DNA of 64,000 nt from Collybiopsis luxurians FD-317 M1 (taxonomy: Eukaryota > Basidiomycota > Agaricomycetes > Agaricales > Omphalotaceae): the NCBI GenBank assembly GCA_000827265.1, contig KN834873.1, forward strand, positions 6,462-70,461. The letters are read 5' to 3'. The position numbers and the translations under genes are program-made. Shown here in pieces: positions 46,603 to 58,600 of the stretch (position 1 is its first letter; each line of letters begins with the position of its first letter). The notes under the pieces are model-generated. The model was not told the origin of the DNA, ran no database searches, and saw only the letters and a list, made by a program, of their open reading frames with translations.

Positions 46603-48202
46603 CTGTTGCTGCGCATAGTATCTGAACACTGGATCTTTTTTACTGACTTGGAAGTAACTCGATCAAAACCTGCTCAAATGACTTAAATGTTTTTTTGATA
46701 CTAATCTACTTAATCCTCGCTACAAAATTGTCACTTACACCCTAGAAAAATATTCAGTCGTTGGTGAGTTATAAGCAGATGTGTTATGGAATACCCAGGC
46801 CGGCTTAAATTTTGCATGGCACAAAGAAGAACTCAGTCTGAACTCAAAGCCAACAAGCTTTTTAAGATAGAATACTATTAGTATTTAGTGTACCAACCCT
46901 TTGCACTACAAAGGGCTGAAATACACCTTGGCATACCCTCATACAAAGTCTGACAGTACCCATGTCCTAATTCCCCCCATTCCTCCTGCAAAATAACCCA
47001 CAACTGCTCCTTTGAAGATGGCTGGTGCTCACACTGTTGCACACAGTGATCAAGCTCATCCCAGACATGTTCTATAAGGTTCATGTCTGGAGAATTAGCT
47101 GGCCAGGGAAGAACATTGTCATTGTGATCAGCAAACCATTGCTTTGTGAGCTTGGCTTTGTTTTTAGGGTCATTATCTTCCTGAAATACAATGTCTGAAA
47201 CCTTGAATTTGTGATCAGCAAGGCTTGCAAAGAGGTTCTGCTCAAGAATATGATGGTACTGATCTGCTTGCATGATTCCTTCAACCTTGTGCAATTGTCC
47301 AAACCCACAAGATGTGATGCAACCCCATACCATAATACTCCCACCACCATGCTTCACTCGTCTGTCCACATTCTGCAACTCAAATGCCTCACCATCCATC
47401 CTCCTACAGTACTGTAATCCATCTGAGCCCCAGATATTGAATTTGGATTCATCAGAGAAAATGACATGGCCCCAGTCCTCCACTCCCCAACTCTTTCACT
47501 CCTCTGCCCATTTCATGCATGCAGCAATGTGTTTTTTTGTAAGAAAAAACTTCTTACACTGTCTGCACCTCTTTAGGCCATAATGTGAAAGTGTTTGCTG
47601 CACAGTACACATTGAAACATGGGGAAACTCCTTCTGTTTCAAATCTGCACCATTCCGAGCCTGCCCAGATTGGAGCTTTCGGTGTGCAATATGAACATCC
47701 TGGTCATCCAGTTTTTGGGGATGGCCTTTCCTATCCTCCTTCCGATACAAATCTCCACCCTGGAACCTTTTATAGGTGTCATATGCTGTTGAAGTCAAGA
47801 TGGAGAAGGTGTTGGCAATTTCACGGAAGGGAGCATGCTCATGGTCACACATGAAGACAACTTGGGCTCATTTGGTGGGTGTAAGGTGTGACATTACAGA
47901 AGATGATAATTGTATAAAAAGAAGAAAGGTCGACGCAGTGGTAGTTCAAGAAAGACGTGTTTGTTGATTGAAACCGGCACATCTTTGGCTTTGTTTGGTG
48001 CATGGCCTGGGCATTCTGGAATGCATCCACTTATAACTCACCAACGACTGAATATTTTTCTAGGGTGTAAGTGACAATTTTGTAGCGAAGATTAAGTAGA
48101 TTAGTATCAAAAAAACATTTAAGTCATTTGAGCAGGTTTTGCTTGAGTTACTTCCAAATCAGTAAAAAAGATCCAGCATTTGGATACTATTTGCAGTGAC
48201 AG
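46603..48202. mobile_element. Tc1/mariner transposon with 172-bp inverted repeats
   Basis: The ends CTGTTGCTGC (46603) and GCAGTGACAG (48202) are flanked by TA on both sides (46601-46602, 48203-48204), the Tc1 target. Inverted repeats run 46603-46774 and 48030-48202 with few mismatches. Total is 1600 bp, the usual Tc1 size, with a single transposase gene inside. Confidence 0.93.
46878..47852 (-). pseudogene. Tc1/mariner DD34E transposase, one nonsense codon
   Basis: Minus strand, 325 codons. The N-terminal paired-type helix-turn-helix includes REIANTFSILTSTAYDTYKR. The catalytic residues are D in VIFSDESKFNIWGSDG, D in QEDNDPKNK, and E in SPDMNLIEHVWDEL, with 34 residues between the second D and the E. 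The GGGSIMVWG motif is present. The only lesion is TGA at 47498-47496 (minus strand) between the DNA-binding and catalytic halves. It would excise and insert the element at TA dinucleotides. A TCG to TCA change on the plus strand (CGA to TGA) would explain the stop. The start codon at 47852 is assumed. Confidence 0.88.
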
Positions 48203-48204
48203 TA

Positions 48205-49729
48205 TTATCAGGCACTCAAAAGCTGAGGACCGAGTGAGGTGAGTATCCACACATGGGTTATACAGCTGAAAATATGGCAACACCAAGCTAAGGATGAGCA
48301 AATGAATGTTTCATACCAGTAGGCTATACAGAGGAATCAGGGATATCACCGTTCTGGCTAGTAGTCGGTTGATTGGCAATGTAGTTCAGATGGCTGCGCA
48401 TACCTGTTTGGTGCAAGTGGGGAATGTGAACTAACTCTGCATATCCGGCATGCAGTGACAATCATAGAAGCTAGTGCCATGGTAGATCCTTTTCTGCTCA
48501 CAAGCTTCTGATTTATATAGGGGCTTGAACAAGAGGATTGCAACATCAACTTTAAAAGTTGAAACCCAGTATAGAATGTAGCAATCTGGATATTAGATGT
48601 ACACGAAAAGGGGAACCGATACATTGGCAATATCACCGCTATGAAATGGGCACAGGGGTAAGAGACTTATGTCGCAGTAAATCCCAACCGTCCATGTATA
48701 GTACACAGTCATTAGGTATTCGTATTGGTAAATTTAAATGTCAGGTAAAGAAGTACTTCCAAGCACAGCAGTGGCTGTATTGGCAATGTACTGGTGCCGT
48801 TCCCAAATGACCTCAACGGCAGAGTGTTCAGGAGAACTTTTCCAGGGGCAGTTGAGGGGACATCAGCAAGAAATAGATGGACGCGAGATTGTCCTCCCGC
48901 AGTAGCAGGTTAATGCTAACCGTTCACCAGCCATACTGTAAACGAGGAAAAAGGTATAGTGATAGGTGGGAGCGAAGTATGTAAGCAGTGTGATGACCAA
49001 TCAGTCCAAATAAGGCAAGAATGATCGATCGGACGCTTTGACCGGACTTCAAGATCGAAAAAGGTCCAGCTGTAAAACCCTCTACTTAATAGTAGCGGGA
49101 ATCTCATCACTTGACCGCCAAGATATGATGTATGAAATTTTCATCACGATTATTAATTCCACTAGCAGGATGAGATTACTACTTTCCCGAACATTCTGAC
49201 GATGTTAGAGCGTGGGTTTTGTCTATTGGGTCGTAGACATCTTACTGATCACATTTGATCCTTGAGCGCTGTAGAGAGCTCCAATTGTACTGATCTGGTT
49301 ACTCAAATGCTTATCGAATTCTACTTCACAGAAGGAACCTCTGCTGATTGAGCTTTGAAGGTGTAGCCTCAGTCAAGTTGAGCTCCGGACTCTTTCTACA
49401 TTCGCCCGACCATCAGCATGCTTCACCTTACCCGTGTAACTGCGCAGGGCAGTAAGTCCAAGGAGACAAGCACCTAACTCACCATGAGTTGCAGATGCTA
49501 TTTTGCGCTGCTGACGTCTTGGAAGCATACCCTGTCCTTATACATATTCTTTGTGTTGGTCATAGTGGACTGGCTTCCTCGTACCCTCTCATGAGATATC
49601 TCAATAACAAGCAATCGCGTCAGTTGAGTTCGTCAATTTTAACCACTCTCGTTAAACTTGAATTAACACTCTGTGCACAACGATTCTCAATTATTGGAAA
49701 ACATTAAATTATCGTTCAGCTGCTCCGCA
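48205..49729. other. Intergenic stretch, CpG-containing from about 48800
   Basis: No supported gene. A possible tiny spliced frame near 49420-49590 (ATGCTTCACC.., GTAAGT donor at 49452, TTGCAG acceptor) encodes one hydrophobic stretch, too weak to call. The sequence just right of 48205 shows no repeat relation to other parts of the window. Confidence 0.4.
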
Positions 49730-52072
49730 GAATGTCTCATGCTTATGTGTCACTAGTCCGTGGTTATCACAATTTATGATCTGCCTTTGTTCTCGATCCC
49801 ATGCTCGGATCCCTCCTCAGCTAAAGTTGTATCAACTGTGCTCATTCACACGGGTGCTCCGAACGTTTATGTCCCTGAGGGTGAGGGTGCTACACTTCGT
49901 ATGAGGAAGTTTAGGTTATGAGTGGATATCGTGAACTAGCGTATAGCCAAGTTCCAATATGTTCGTGAGTTCCGGCTTGCAGAGGGTCGTTGACATACTG
50001 AGCCATGTTAATTATTGTCCAGTGGATTACTCCTGGACATCAAAGAGCTTAGAGCAGCCCGGCCACTCATCCCTATTCAATTGTCTACAAGTCAAGGTAT
50101 TTGAAAGGTGTTCGAGCGGAAGGAGATACTTAGATTTAGCTTATCTTATCTTATCAATGAACGGTCCGTTTACTAGCGGAATCCGGCCCCAAGCCTTCCG
50201 TCACCACTTTCGTCTGTTCCAACAGCTAGCACTGACGCAGCGCAGATCTCCTGGCCTTCTTTTCTTGTCCACACCTTGCTGTTTGTCAGGAAGCATCTCC
50301 ACTCATAAATAGCGGAGGCATGCATGGATTGGCTTGCCGCGCTTGGACTATTGTACGCCATTGTATAAGGTTGCTTGCCGGGCTGCAGGGCATAATTCAA
50401 ATTAGTGAGTTCGTGTCTCTTGTATATCCTTGTGGTTTGCTTAATTGGCCGCGGTAGCGTAGGCAAACAGCTTCAGCGGTTGACCAACAGTACGGCAGCC
50501 TAGAATCTTCCTTTTCGCAGCCGACACAGCAATTTCAACCAAGGATAGGAAAAGAAAGAATGCGAGCGAAGTCCTCATCCGACGGAATCTTGACTCGCCT
50601 TAGACGACTACCCAACCACCCTCTCATACTCTACACACAATCCTCACACACACTCTCCCACAATGCTGTCACCATTCGGGCGTGTATCAACTGCGTCCAT
50701 CTTTTTCTCCCCCGCTGTTCATCTGGCGGCCTAGCTTGTAGATACAATCTTTTGCGCTTTGTGTCTCCCGACGAAGATTCCGAGTGTGATTTCGTAGGTT
50801 GAGCTCCTGGCGTTTTCCTGTCGTATCTTCCAGCTTCTCCGTATGCCTATCCTATCATCATCGCAACATCCGGATCGGAATATGCACCACCCGCCAGTTA
50901 CCCGCCTGTGTCGATCAGCTTAGGCCTCTGGGCACACAGCATTCCGCGAATGAAGCAAATGAAGAGATGGACCGTCCATAGGCACAAGATGAGAATAGAA
51001 AACAGGCTGAATATGCACAGATGGTCCTGTAGGGTAAAATCGTATGGAGGTATGTGAGTGATTCTTTATTCGCTTATGTTAATACTAAATCATTCGCCGT
51101 TGTTTGCTTTCGTATTTCCAGCTGCGATACCCTGACGCTATCTCCTTCGTTCCTCCAGTTTCTTCACTTCACTACTTCGATGGCCCTTAATCCCCTTTGA
51201 AGTCGCCTACACCAGCGCCAGCACCCACCTCGTCAGCGATGTTGAATTACCAAGTTTCAGCTTCAGCGTCCCTAACAGCATCCTACCCCATCGTCGTGTT
51301 CAGCGGACACCACCGGCTCGAAGAGACGTGTGCTCCACGGATCAATTATGCTTGACCTTCTGTCTCGATGATAATTGAACGAGAAAGCTGGTCACAAGGT
51401 GAGTTGAGCTGCAAGTTTTATTTTCCAAAATCGTCTCATATCCCTTTCCTTAGGATCCAATGTCTACATCCGACCTAATATCACCTTCAAGGATGGTGTA
51501 CACCCTCCTCCTTACTCACTTCGTATTCCCGTGATCCATCCCCTACCGATCTATCATCTATTCCTTCAAAGGGTAGTAGAGGTACTCACCGGTAGATCAT
51601 TGTCAAACCGGTAGCTGAAGGGCTAAATCGATGTCTACTCGCCCTTTCTAAACTTCTCCGCATTTCACGACTACGACCACGACTCCTCCCCACTCGCACA
51701 CCAACTGCCAGCCATCCCCTCCCCTACCCCGTTTTTCCGGTCCCGCGAACTGGCGCACAGATGCTATTCTGCGCAATTTGAGCGTTGTAGTAGGACAGCA
51801 AGCAGTGTCGAAGTGGATGCAGAGGTGGCTACTACAGCCTCTCGCATTGTTCGTATATCTCGTACTGTCGTCTCCGTCCTTTGCTTTCCTCATCCGACGT
51901 CCACGATGATGACGGCGTCTTCTTTGTCTGGCTTGGTGGAGCAGGTGCGGTCGGGAATCGATGGAATCCTAGAAAGTGACGATACAGCAAAAGGAAAGAC
52001 TCGAGTCGCGTTGGTCGTCTCAGCTGCGTTTAGTGCTGGCTGGAAGAAGGTAGCTTGAAGGAACGGGTGTGT
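49730..52072. repeat. Upstream duplicated part of block C, paired with 12632-15261
   Basis: This aligns along most of its length with the region upstream of NLR copy B, with CpG kept in both. Similarity begins at AATGTCTCATG. From 52073 on, the match switches to the start of block A. Confidence 0.75.
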
Positions 52073-52620
52073 CGTTTTCCAACCGTGCGTTTCTTTCCTT
52101 TTTACTCCATTCTCATTCCGTTATCCGGTACTCTCGTTTACTTTCCGTGTCTATAGCCTATGATTTGTATTCGTTACAACTGTCTGATGCATCTTTCCTT
52201 TGTCCAGTCACTCCCTGTTTCACCACCACCTCGAACACCCGTTCGACCGCTTCCCTCGGTTCAGACCTCCCTATTGGCTCCTGACCTGCCCTCGCAGGCT
52301 CCACAGGTCCCCCGCCCACATTCGGAAGTATCCCCTGCCCCCTCCTTTCATCCTCAAACCCTCCCACAATCCCCATGACGCCCGTCAATGGTGATACGCG
52401 ATCACAACTGTCGACCCACGCGACCCTGACAATTCCAAAGTCGAGTTCACATTGAGGCCCCGCCTTTGATGATTCCTATTTCCCCACGTATTGTTCAGGC
52501 ATAGCTAGTCCCTGCGCCTCTCGGGGTCCAAACCCGGACAGCGATCGGGAGGCAGTTGGTTGCGAGGTAGGAGCAGACAGTGTAGTCGATGAATGCTTCC
52601 GGCAAAATTTTCCACGTTAG
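50660..52620 (+). pseudogene. Relic of an unrecognised multi-exon gene (copy C)
   Basis: This is the best-preserved of the three relics. Blocks include SPDEDSECDFVG (about 50770), ANEEMDRP and AQDENRKQAEYAQMVL (about 50950-51030), LRYPDAISFVPPVSS (51122 onward), YIRPNITFKDGVHPPPYS (about 51463-51515), and SSLSGLVEQVRSGIDGILE to AAFSAGWKKVA (51918-52058). A later exon reads AYDLYSLQLSDASFL (about 52157) then a Pro-rich tail (about 52212-52378). Intervening segments look like introns, but TAG/TAA codons interrupt several exons. Most differences from copy B keep the reading frame within blocks, so it was once translated. The family is unknown. Confidence 0.4.
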
Positions 52621-53240
52621 AATTTGATTGGGTCGAGGGGTTAGCGGAGGGAGGGAAGGTTGCGAGTGGATATGTATGATTGTATTGATGTATGATATTA
52701 TGGTGTTTTTACTAGTTTGTAACAAGTTTTTTTCTGGACATAAAACGAAGTCGTCGAAGTGCTGAGAATCTAGGGTAGGTTCAGCTGATGGTCGCCTTCG
52801 CGCGCTCGGATACTCCGAGCGTTCTGTCACTTTTTTTTTTTTTACTACCATTCACCTCCAGCTTTGCAGTACATTATCAAACCATATATGGGGTTGACTT
52901 TGAGGTACTGCTGGCCAATGATGGGCAAGACAGGCGCAAAAAAGGCAGGTAAAACTTAGTGGAATTCCACGATGAATAGCGTGGGCATGAAGATGGAAAA
53001 AAAAAGAAGCTTCATAATGCTGGATAATGTTAAAGTCATCCTCACGATGTCTTTGCTTGGACATAGGTGGATTTGCGCCTCTGAAGTGTACACATGCCTT
53101 TGCTTGCAGATCGGGAGTATCGGGTGTTCCGGAACAGAATACAGCATTGAGTATGCAAGATGAAGCCCGATCGAGATCGATGGACTTGGACAGAGAATGA
53201 CCGAGATAGTTAAGGTTCCCCCCCCCCTTTTTTTTTCACC

Positions 53241-55070
53241 TGACAGTCCCAAATAAGCCGATCAATACATAGGATTGATCGGACGTCTGATGCTATGTAT
53301 TGGTAGCGATTTAGGTTAATATACAGCATTCTCTACACACATTTATTCCTCATTAAGTATTGTACAACTTTTTACTAAAGCTCGGGCTTGAGAGCAACAT
53401 TCCCTTTGGATTGCCGGCATCTTCGGCTGCAATGGCTCATGGCTCTTTGCCATCATCACCGGTACTTCATAACCGGTACCAGTTCTCAGTTAATTCCCAA
53501 CAGCTGTCATCACTGTCACCGCTTCCCGTTCACTGTCACCGACTCCCCACTCGCTGTCCCGCCATCCCGCTCATTGTCCCGCCTCCCGCTCACTGTATCT
53601 CCTAATACCCAGACTTTTTGCCATTAGTTTAAATACTTCCACTGGTTAACACTAGTTAAATATCTCTATCTACATATTCTACTCATACTCATTACTTAAT
53701 AGATGTTCTACTTGCACAGGAAAGTAAACAGCCTCGTAATAAAGGTGTGTTCGTTGTCGAAATCAATGAGCGGAAGTGCGGACCGTGGGCGCTTAAACGG
53801 CATTTGACTTGGGAATGTTGTGAAAAGCAATGAGCTCAGAAGGGTAGATGACAATCGATAGCTTTCGGACCTACCGGGAATGAAAGTAAATAATAGATGC
53901 TAGCATTGGATTGTGTGATTGTAATTTTCTTACGGTTTGTTAAGATGCTGCATAGTGATTTGTTGCCCAGTACCAAAAATGACACGAGTCTGCTGTATGA
54001 AACAGTGAGCTCGATGGAAAGCTAGAAATCATTGAGCCTCGAGGCTTGAGGAGTGCATTGGGCGCATATATAGGAGTGCTGGTAGCCATTTTTGTACTAA
54101 TTAGATCAGATGCAGGTAAGATACTTCGTTCAAGTAGGATTTCAATCAAAGATTGATTGCAAACTATGGTTGAATATAACATCTCAGCTTCCAGTCTTTC
54201 CATTACTACAATTTGTTGGAGAACAAAGCTATATATGTATCCAATGCACTCCTCAAGCCTCGAGGCTCAATATTGTCTGGCTTTTCATCGAGCTCGCTGT
54301 TTCATACTGCAGACTCGTGTCATTTTTGGTACCGAGCAACAAATCACTATGCAACATCTTAACAAACTGTAAGAAAATTGCAATCACATAATCAAATGCT
54401 AGGGTATACTATTTATTTTCATTCCCGGTAGGTCCGACAGCCATCAATTATCATCTGCCCTTCCAAGTTCATAGTGTTTCACAACATTCCTGAGTCAAGT
54501 GCTGTTTAAGCGCCTGCGGACTGCACTTCCGCTCATTGATTTCGACAATGAACTCACTTTTATTACCAAGGCTGTCTTCGCTTTCCCTTTGCAAGGTATG
54601 TAGAATGTCTATTAAGTAATCAGTATGATTAGAATCTGTACATAGATAAGTCCGCCACTAATTAACTAGTGTTAACTAGTGGCAGTATTTCAACTGAGGG
54701 CAAAAAGTCCGGAGATTGGGAGATACGGTGAGCGGGAGGCGAGACAATGAGCGGGATGGCGGGACAGCGAGTGGGGAGTCGGTGACAGTGAACGGGAAGC
54801 GGCGACAGTGATGACAGCTGATGGGAATAAACTGAGAACTGGTACTGGTTACGAAGTACCGGTGATGATGGCAAAGAGCCATGAGCCGTTGCAGCCGAAG
54901 ATGCCGGCAATCCAAAGGGAATGTTGCTCTCAAGCCCGAGCTTTAGTAAAAAGTTGTACAATACTTAATGAGGAATAAATGTGTGTAGAGAATGCTGTAT
55001 ATTAACCTAAATACATAGCATCAGACGTCCGATCAATCCTATGTATTGATCGGCTTATTTGGGACTGTCA
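53241..55070. mobile_element. 1.83-kb near-palindromic foldback element
   Basis: The left arm (53241 to about 54075) and right arm (about 54230-55070) are inverted copies. Outer ends are TGACAGTCCCAAATAAGCC and its complement; inner landmarks such as CCTCGAGGCTTGAGGAGTGC are mirrored around a loop of about 150 bp. Arms contain short CCGCTCACTGTC-like words. Copy B lacks it at the matching site (about 16105). It has no transposase, and frames in the arms look non-coding. A target duplication is not evident. It keeps many CpG. Confidence 0.85.
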
Positions 55071-55085
55071 CGTGTTTTTTTTTTA

Positions 55086-55303
55086 TTACGAGTGCATGGA
55101 ATGAAATGGAATGTCAAGTTTCCGACGATTCTGTGCCTGGTCCAAGGCAGGCAATTTTGAATTGGTCTAATTTTTGCAATTTATATAAATTTAGTTAGTA
55201 TACATTACATTGATGATCAATGATCCAGGATTCCTGACATAATGGAACATTGAAAAGGGCACGAGTCCCGCCGCGCACTAGCGTTGGCCCATTATGCATC
55301 AAG
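55086..55303 (-). mobile_element. SINE-like dispersed repeat, copy 4 (with A-rich end)
   Basis: Read on the minus strand it begins CTTGATGCATAATGGGCC and ends ATTCCATGCACTCGTAATAA, followed by a run of about ten A (plus-strand T run at 55075-55084). It is inserted directly beside the palindrome's right end. In copy B the right flank TTACAGAAAA continues from unrelated sequence near 16107, an approximate empty site. Confidence 0.65.
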
Positions 55304-55681
55304 TTACAGAAAATATATAGAACAATGCACGTTCAAGTCCAGAATTACAGGTAGTCGGATCCGGAAGAGGACTTTGTAAATGCGCCTAGCCGACATTACA
55401 CACCTTTTAATAGATTCAACGCCTTCCTATAATAAATAAAATGAGATTCGTTCAACCAAGATTGCATTGTTCAGGAGCCTCATTTCAATATTAGATGCCA
55501 AAGGTAGCTAAGATAGAGCTGGTAGTCAATACCAGGAACGATCAACAGGGACCAATGATATGTAAGGCACATGACATTCGACGTTGCTGCTGAGTGAAAA
55601 TACAGTCAAATGGAAGTCGATTCTCACACTTCAATCATGTCCTGTTTACTTCTTAACAACAACCACCATCTACGACCGATC

Positions 55682-58600
55682 ATGTCGCAAAGAAATCTCA
55701 TCCCCGAAAGCGATGGTCACGGCAAGTGATTGATCAAGTACGAATTCTCTGTGTCTAACTCTGGACCACAGAGTCAGGATCTCCCGGGCCTCGAGTATCA
55801 ATCTTATCGGATGCATGCAATTTCGGAATAACAGGATCACCGGCTTTCTACACTGCAGGAAGGGACATTCATTGTCATGAGGTTCATCAATATTCTGGTA
55901 AGGCAAATACTCATTTTTATCAGTCAGAAATGACAGTCTTGCGAAACAGGGAAAGATAACATCGAACTTGTTAGAGAAAAGTTCAACCCGATCACCAATC
56001 CTGTCAAAAAACAGGTCGGCTGCATGGGAGGAACATGTAGGATGATTATTCAGGATCTCCCTCAGTGGGTTCTCAAGCCAGACAGCCGTATGACGTGGAT
56101 CCATGGGTTAGCTGAAAGTGGCAAGAGTGCAATAGCAGTCACACTTGCTGAAACTCTAAGAGAAATGAATAACCAAGTTACCTTGGCATTGACCTTCCAT
56201 TGTGTAAAAGGTCATGAGACAAGTAATGCTTCCATTTTGGTGCCAACTATTAGCTACCATTTAGCAAAGATATATCCAGAATTTGCTAAAGATTTACTGG
56301 ATATACTTGAGAAGGATGTTTCTCTACATGTAGACAGTGTCCCACTCAGGGAGCAGGTGTCTATCTTGTGCAACTGTTGTATACCATCAGAGCATCAAAG
56401 CCTGTCAATATTATTATTGATGGACTAGATGAATGGGGAAAACCAATGGAGCAGTATATTCTTTTCAACCATTTGCAATCTCATTTAATCAAGATTCAGT
56501 GGCTTCGAGTAGTAGTAACCAGCCGCCTCAATGTTGGAATACAAAGGGCAATGGTCAACAAGGAGCTTGTCTGGGATTTTGACTTGACCAATGTTTATTC
56601 TGCTTATAAAGATATTAAGGTTTTTTTTTGAGAAAAGATTTACATACTTAGCTGATGATGGAATCTCACAGAGTGACATAGACAATCTCATAACTAAAGC
56701 AGATGGACTGTTCATTTGGGCCCATACTGCAATGGAATTCATAGAATTAGGAATGGACATGGCAGCTAATGTTCAAGTGGTGTTGGAGTCAAAGAGGTAA
56801 GAGAGTGATATTGAGCATCCCCATGCCAGATTGTATAACTTGTATGCAGAGATCTTGAGGTAGTATTTCACCAATAAAAAAAGTCAGTCCCGATGCCAAT
56901 TTATTGTAGGGTCAATCATCTCAGCCTATGAACCTTTGACAATAGACACTATAGTGACAATGCTTAGGCTAGAGTCAAATGTGACTTATGCTGTGGTGAA
57001 GAAAGTCATTGATGTTTTGAACGCAGTGTTATATTTAAATGATGGGAAAATCCATTACCATCTATCTTTAGCAGAATTTCTAAGCTCCGAAGAATGCCTT
57101 ACAGAATTCAAGATTCAAAGAGCCTCACAACATCACGATTTGGCTACAATCTGTATGAAAGTGCTCAATACAGAACTGAAATTTAACATCTGCAATCTAG
57201 AAACTTCCTCAATTCCAAACCATGAGATAAGGGATTTGGAAAAAAGGATTGATGGAAACACCTCATCTCAATTACAATACAGTGCACAATGGTGGGCTCA
57301 CCATGTAGAGAATATTGAAGTAACTAATGTCATTGTCAAAGGCATGAGAGATCTTCCAGGCAGTTGTCAAATAATATTCCGGCTGGAATGTACGAGTTTA
57401 ATGGGGAACGTCAATGGAGTCATAGTTAGTACAAGTGTAATTAAGAATTGGGCTTGGAAGATAAAGGTAAGAATCATTTTTCGGTGGGTGAGCGGTAATT
57501 GATACAGACCTAGAACACAGTCATGAGAAATATAATGCAAGAGTTGGAACAGTTTGTAAAAGTGTTGCTGTGCCATTACATGATAGTACACTGCATCTGT
57601 ATTTATCAGGGTTTGCACTTACATCTTCGGACTCTGTACTGAGAGAAGAAAAGATCATAAATCCCGGGAAAGTTGTAAAAGTAACAACATTGGGGAAGAT
57701 GTTGCATGAACTAGATACCTATTCCAGTAAGAATTCAGTAGCATACTCACCTGATGGTCAATATGTGGTGGCTGCGGAAGATTGCGAGTTGGTAATTTGG
57801 AATGCCCACACAGCTGTGGAGGTTGGTTGGATGCCACTCGATGAAGACATTGGGGGCTTTACTTCAGTGGCAAATGCACCTAATGGTCAATATGTAGTGT
57901 CTGGCTCTTTAGACAAGACAGTAAGATTTTGGAATACTCAAACAGGTCTGCAGGTTGGGCAGCCACTCAAAGGCCACACTGACAAAGTTACTGCAGTAGC
58001 ATATTCATCTGATGGTCAGTATGTAATATCTGGCTCAAATGATAAGACAATAAGGATTTGGAATGGTCAAGTAGCTCTGCGGTCTCGGGAGACCCTCAAA
58101 GGCTACACTGATCAAGTAGCTTCAGTGGCATATTTGCCTGATGGGCAATATGTGGTATCTGGTTCTGCAGATAAGACAGTAAGAATTTGGAATACTCAGA
58201 CAAATTTGCAGGTTGGAGAGTCACTCAAAGGCCACACCTATGAAGTTACTTTAGTGGCATATTCACCTCATGGACAATATGTGGTGTCTAGCTCAAGAGA
58301 TGAGACAATGAGAATTTGGAATGCTCAGACAGGTGTCCAGGTTGGAGAGCCACTCCAAGGTCATGTTGGCAAGGTTACCTCAGTAGCATATTCACCTGAT
58401 GGTCAATATGTAGTGTCTGGTGGACTTGACTATGAATTCAGTCTCCATAGTGACCCAACCATGATAATTTGGAATGTGCAATCAAATCTGAGGGGTAAAA
58501 AACCATCCCAATCCCACACTGACAGTGTGACCTCGGTGGCATTTTCACCTGATGCTCAATATGTAGTGTCTGGCTCAAGGGATAAGACAGTAAGAATCTG

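Noticed and set aside
49420..49707. Possible small spliced gene with one hydrophobic segment
   Set aside because: Competing frames are equally open, the exon join is out of phase with the hydrophobic reading, and nothing similar is seen at the B counterpart.
53388..54961. Paired open frames in the palindrome arms
   Set aside because: The same frame appears in both arms only because the arms are inverted copies; composition is repetitive (SPLPVHCHRLP) and there is no domain.
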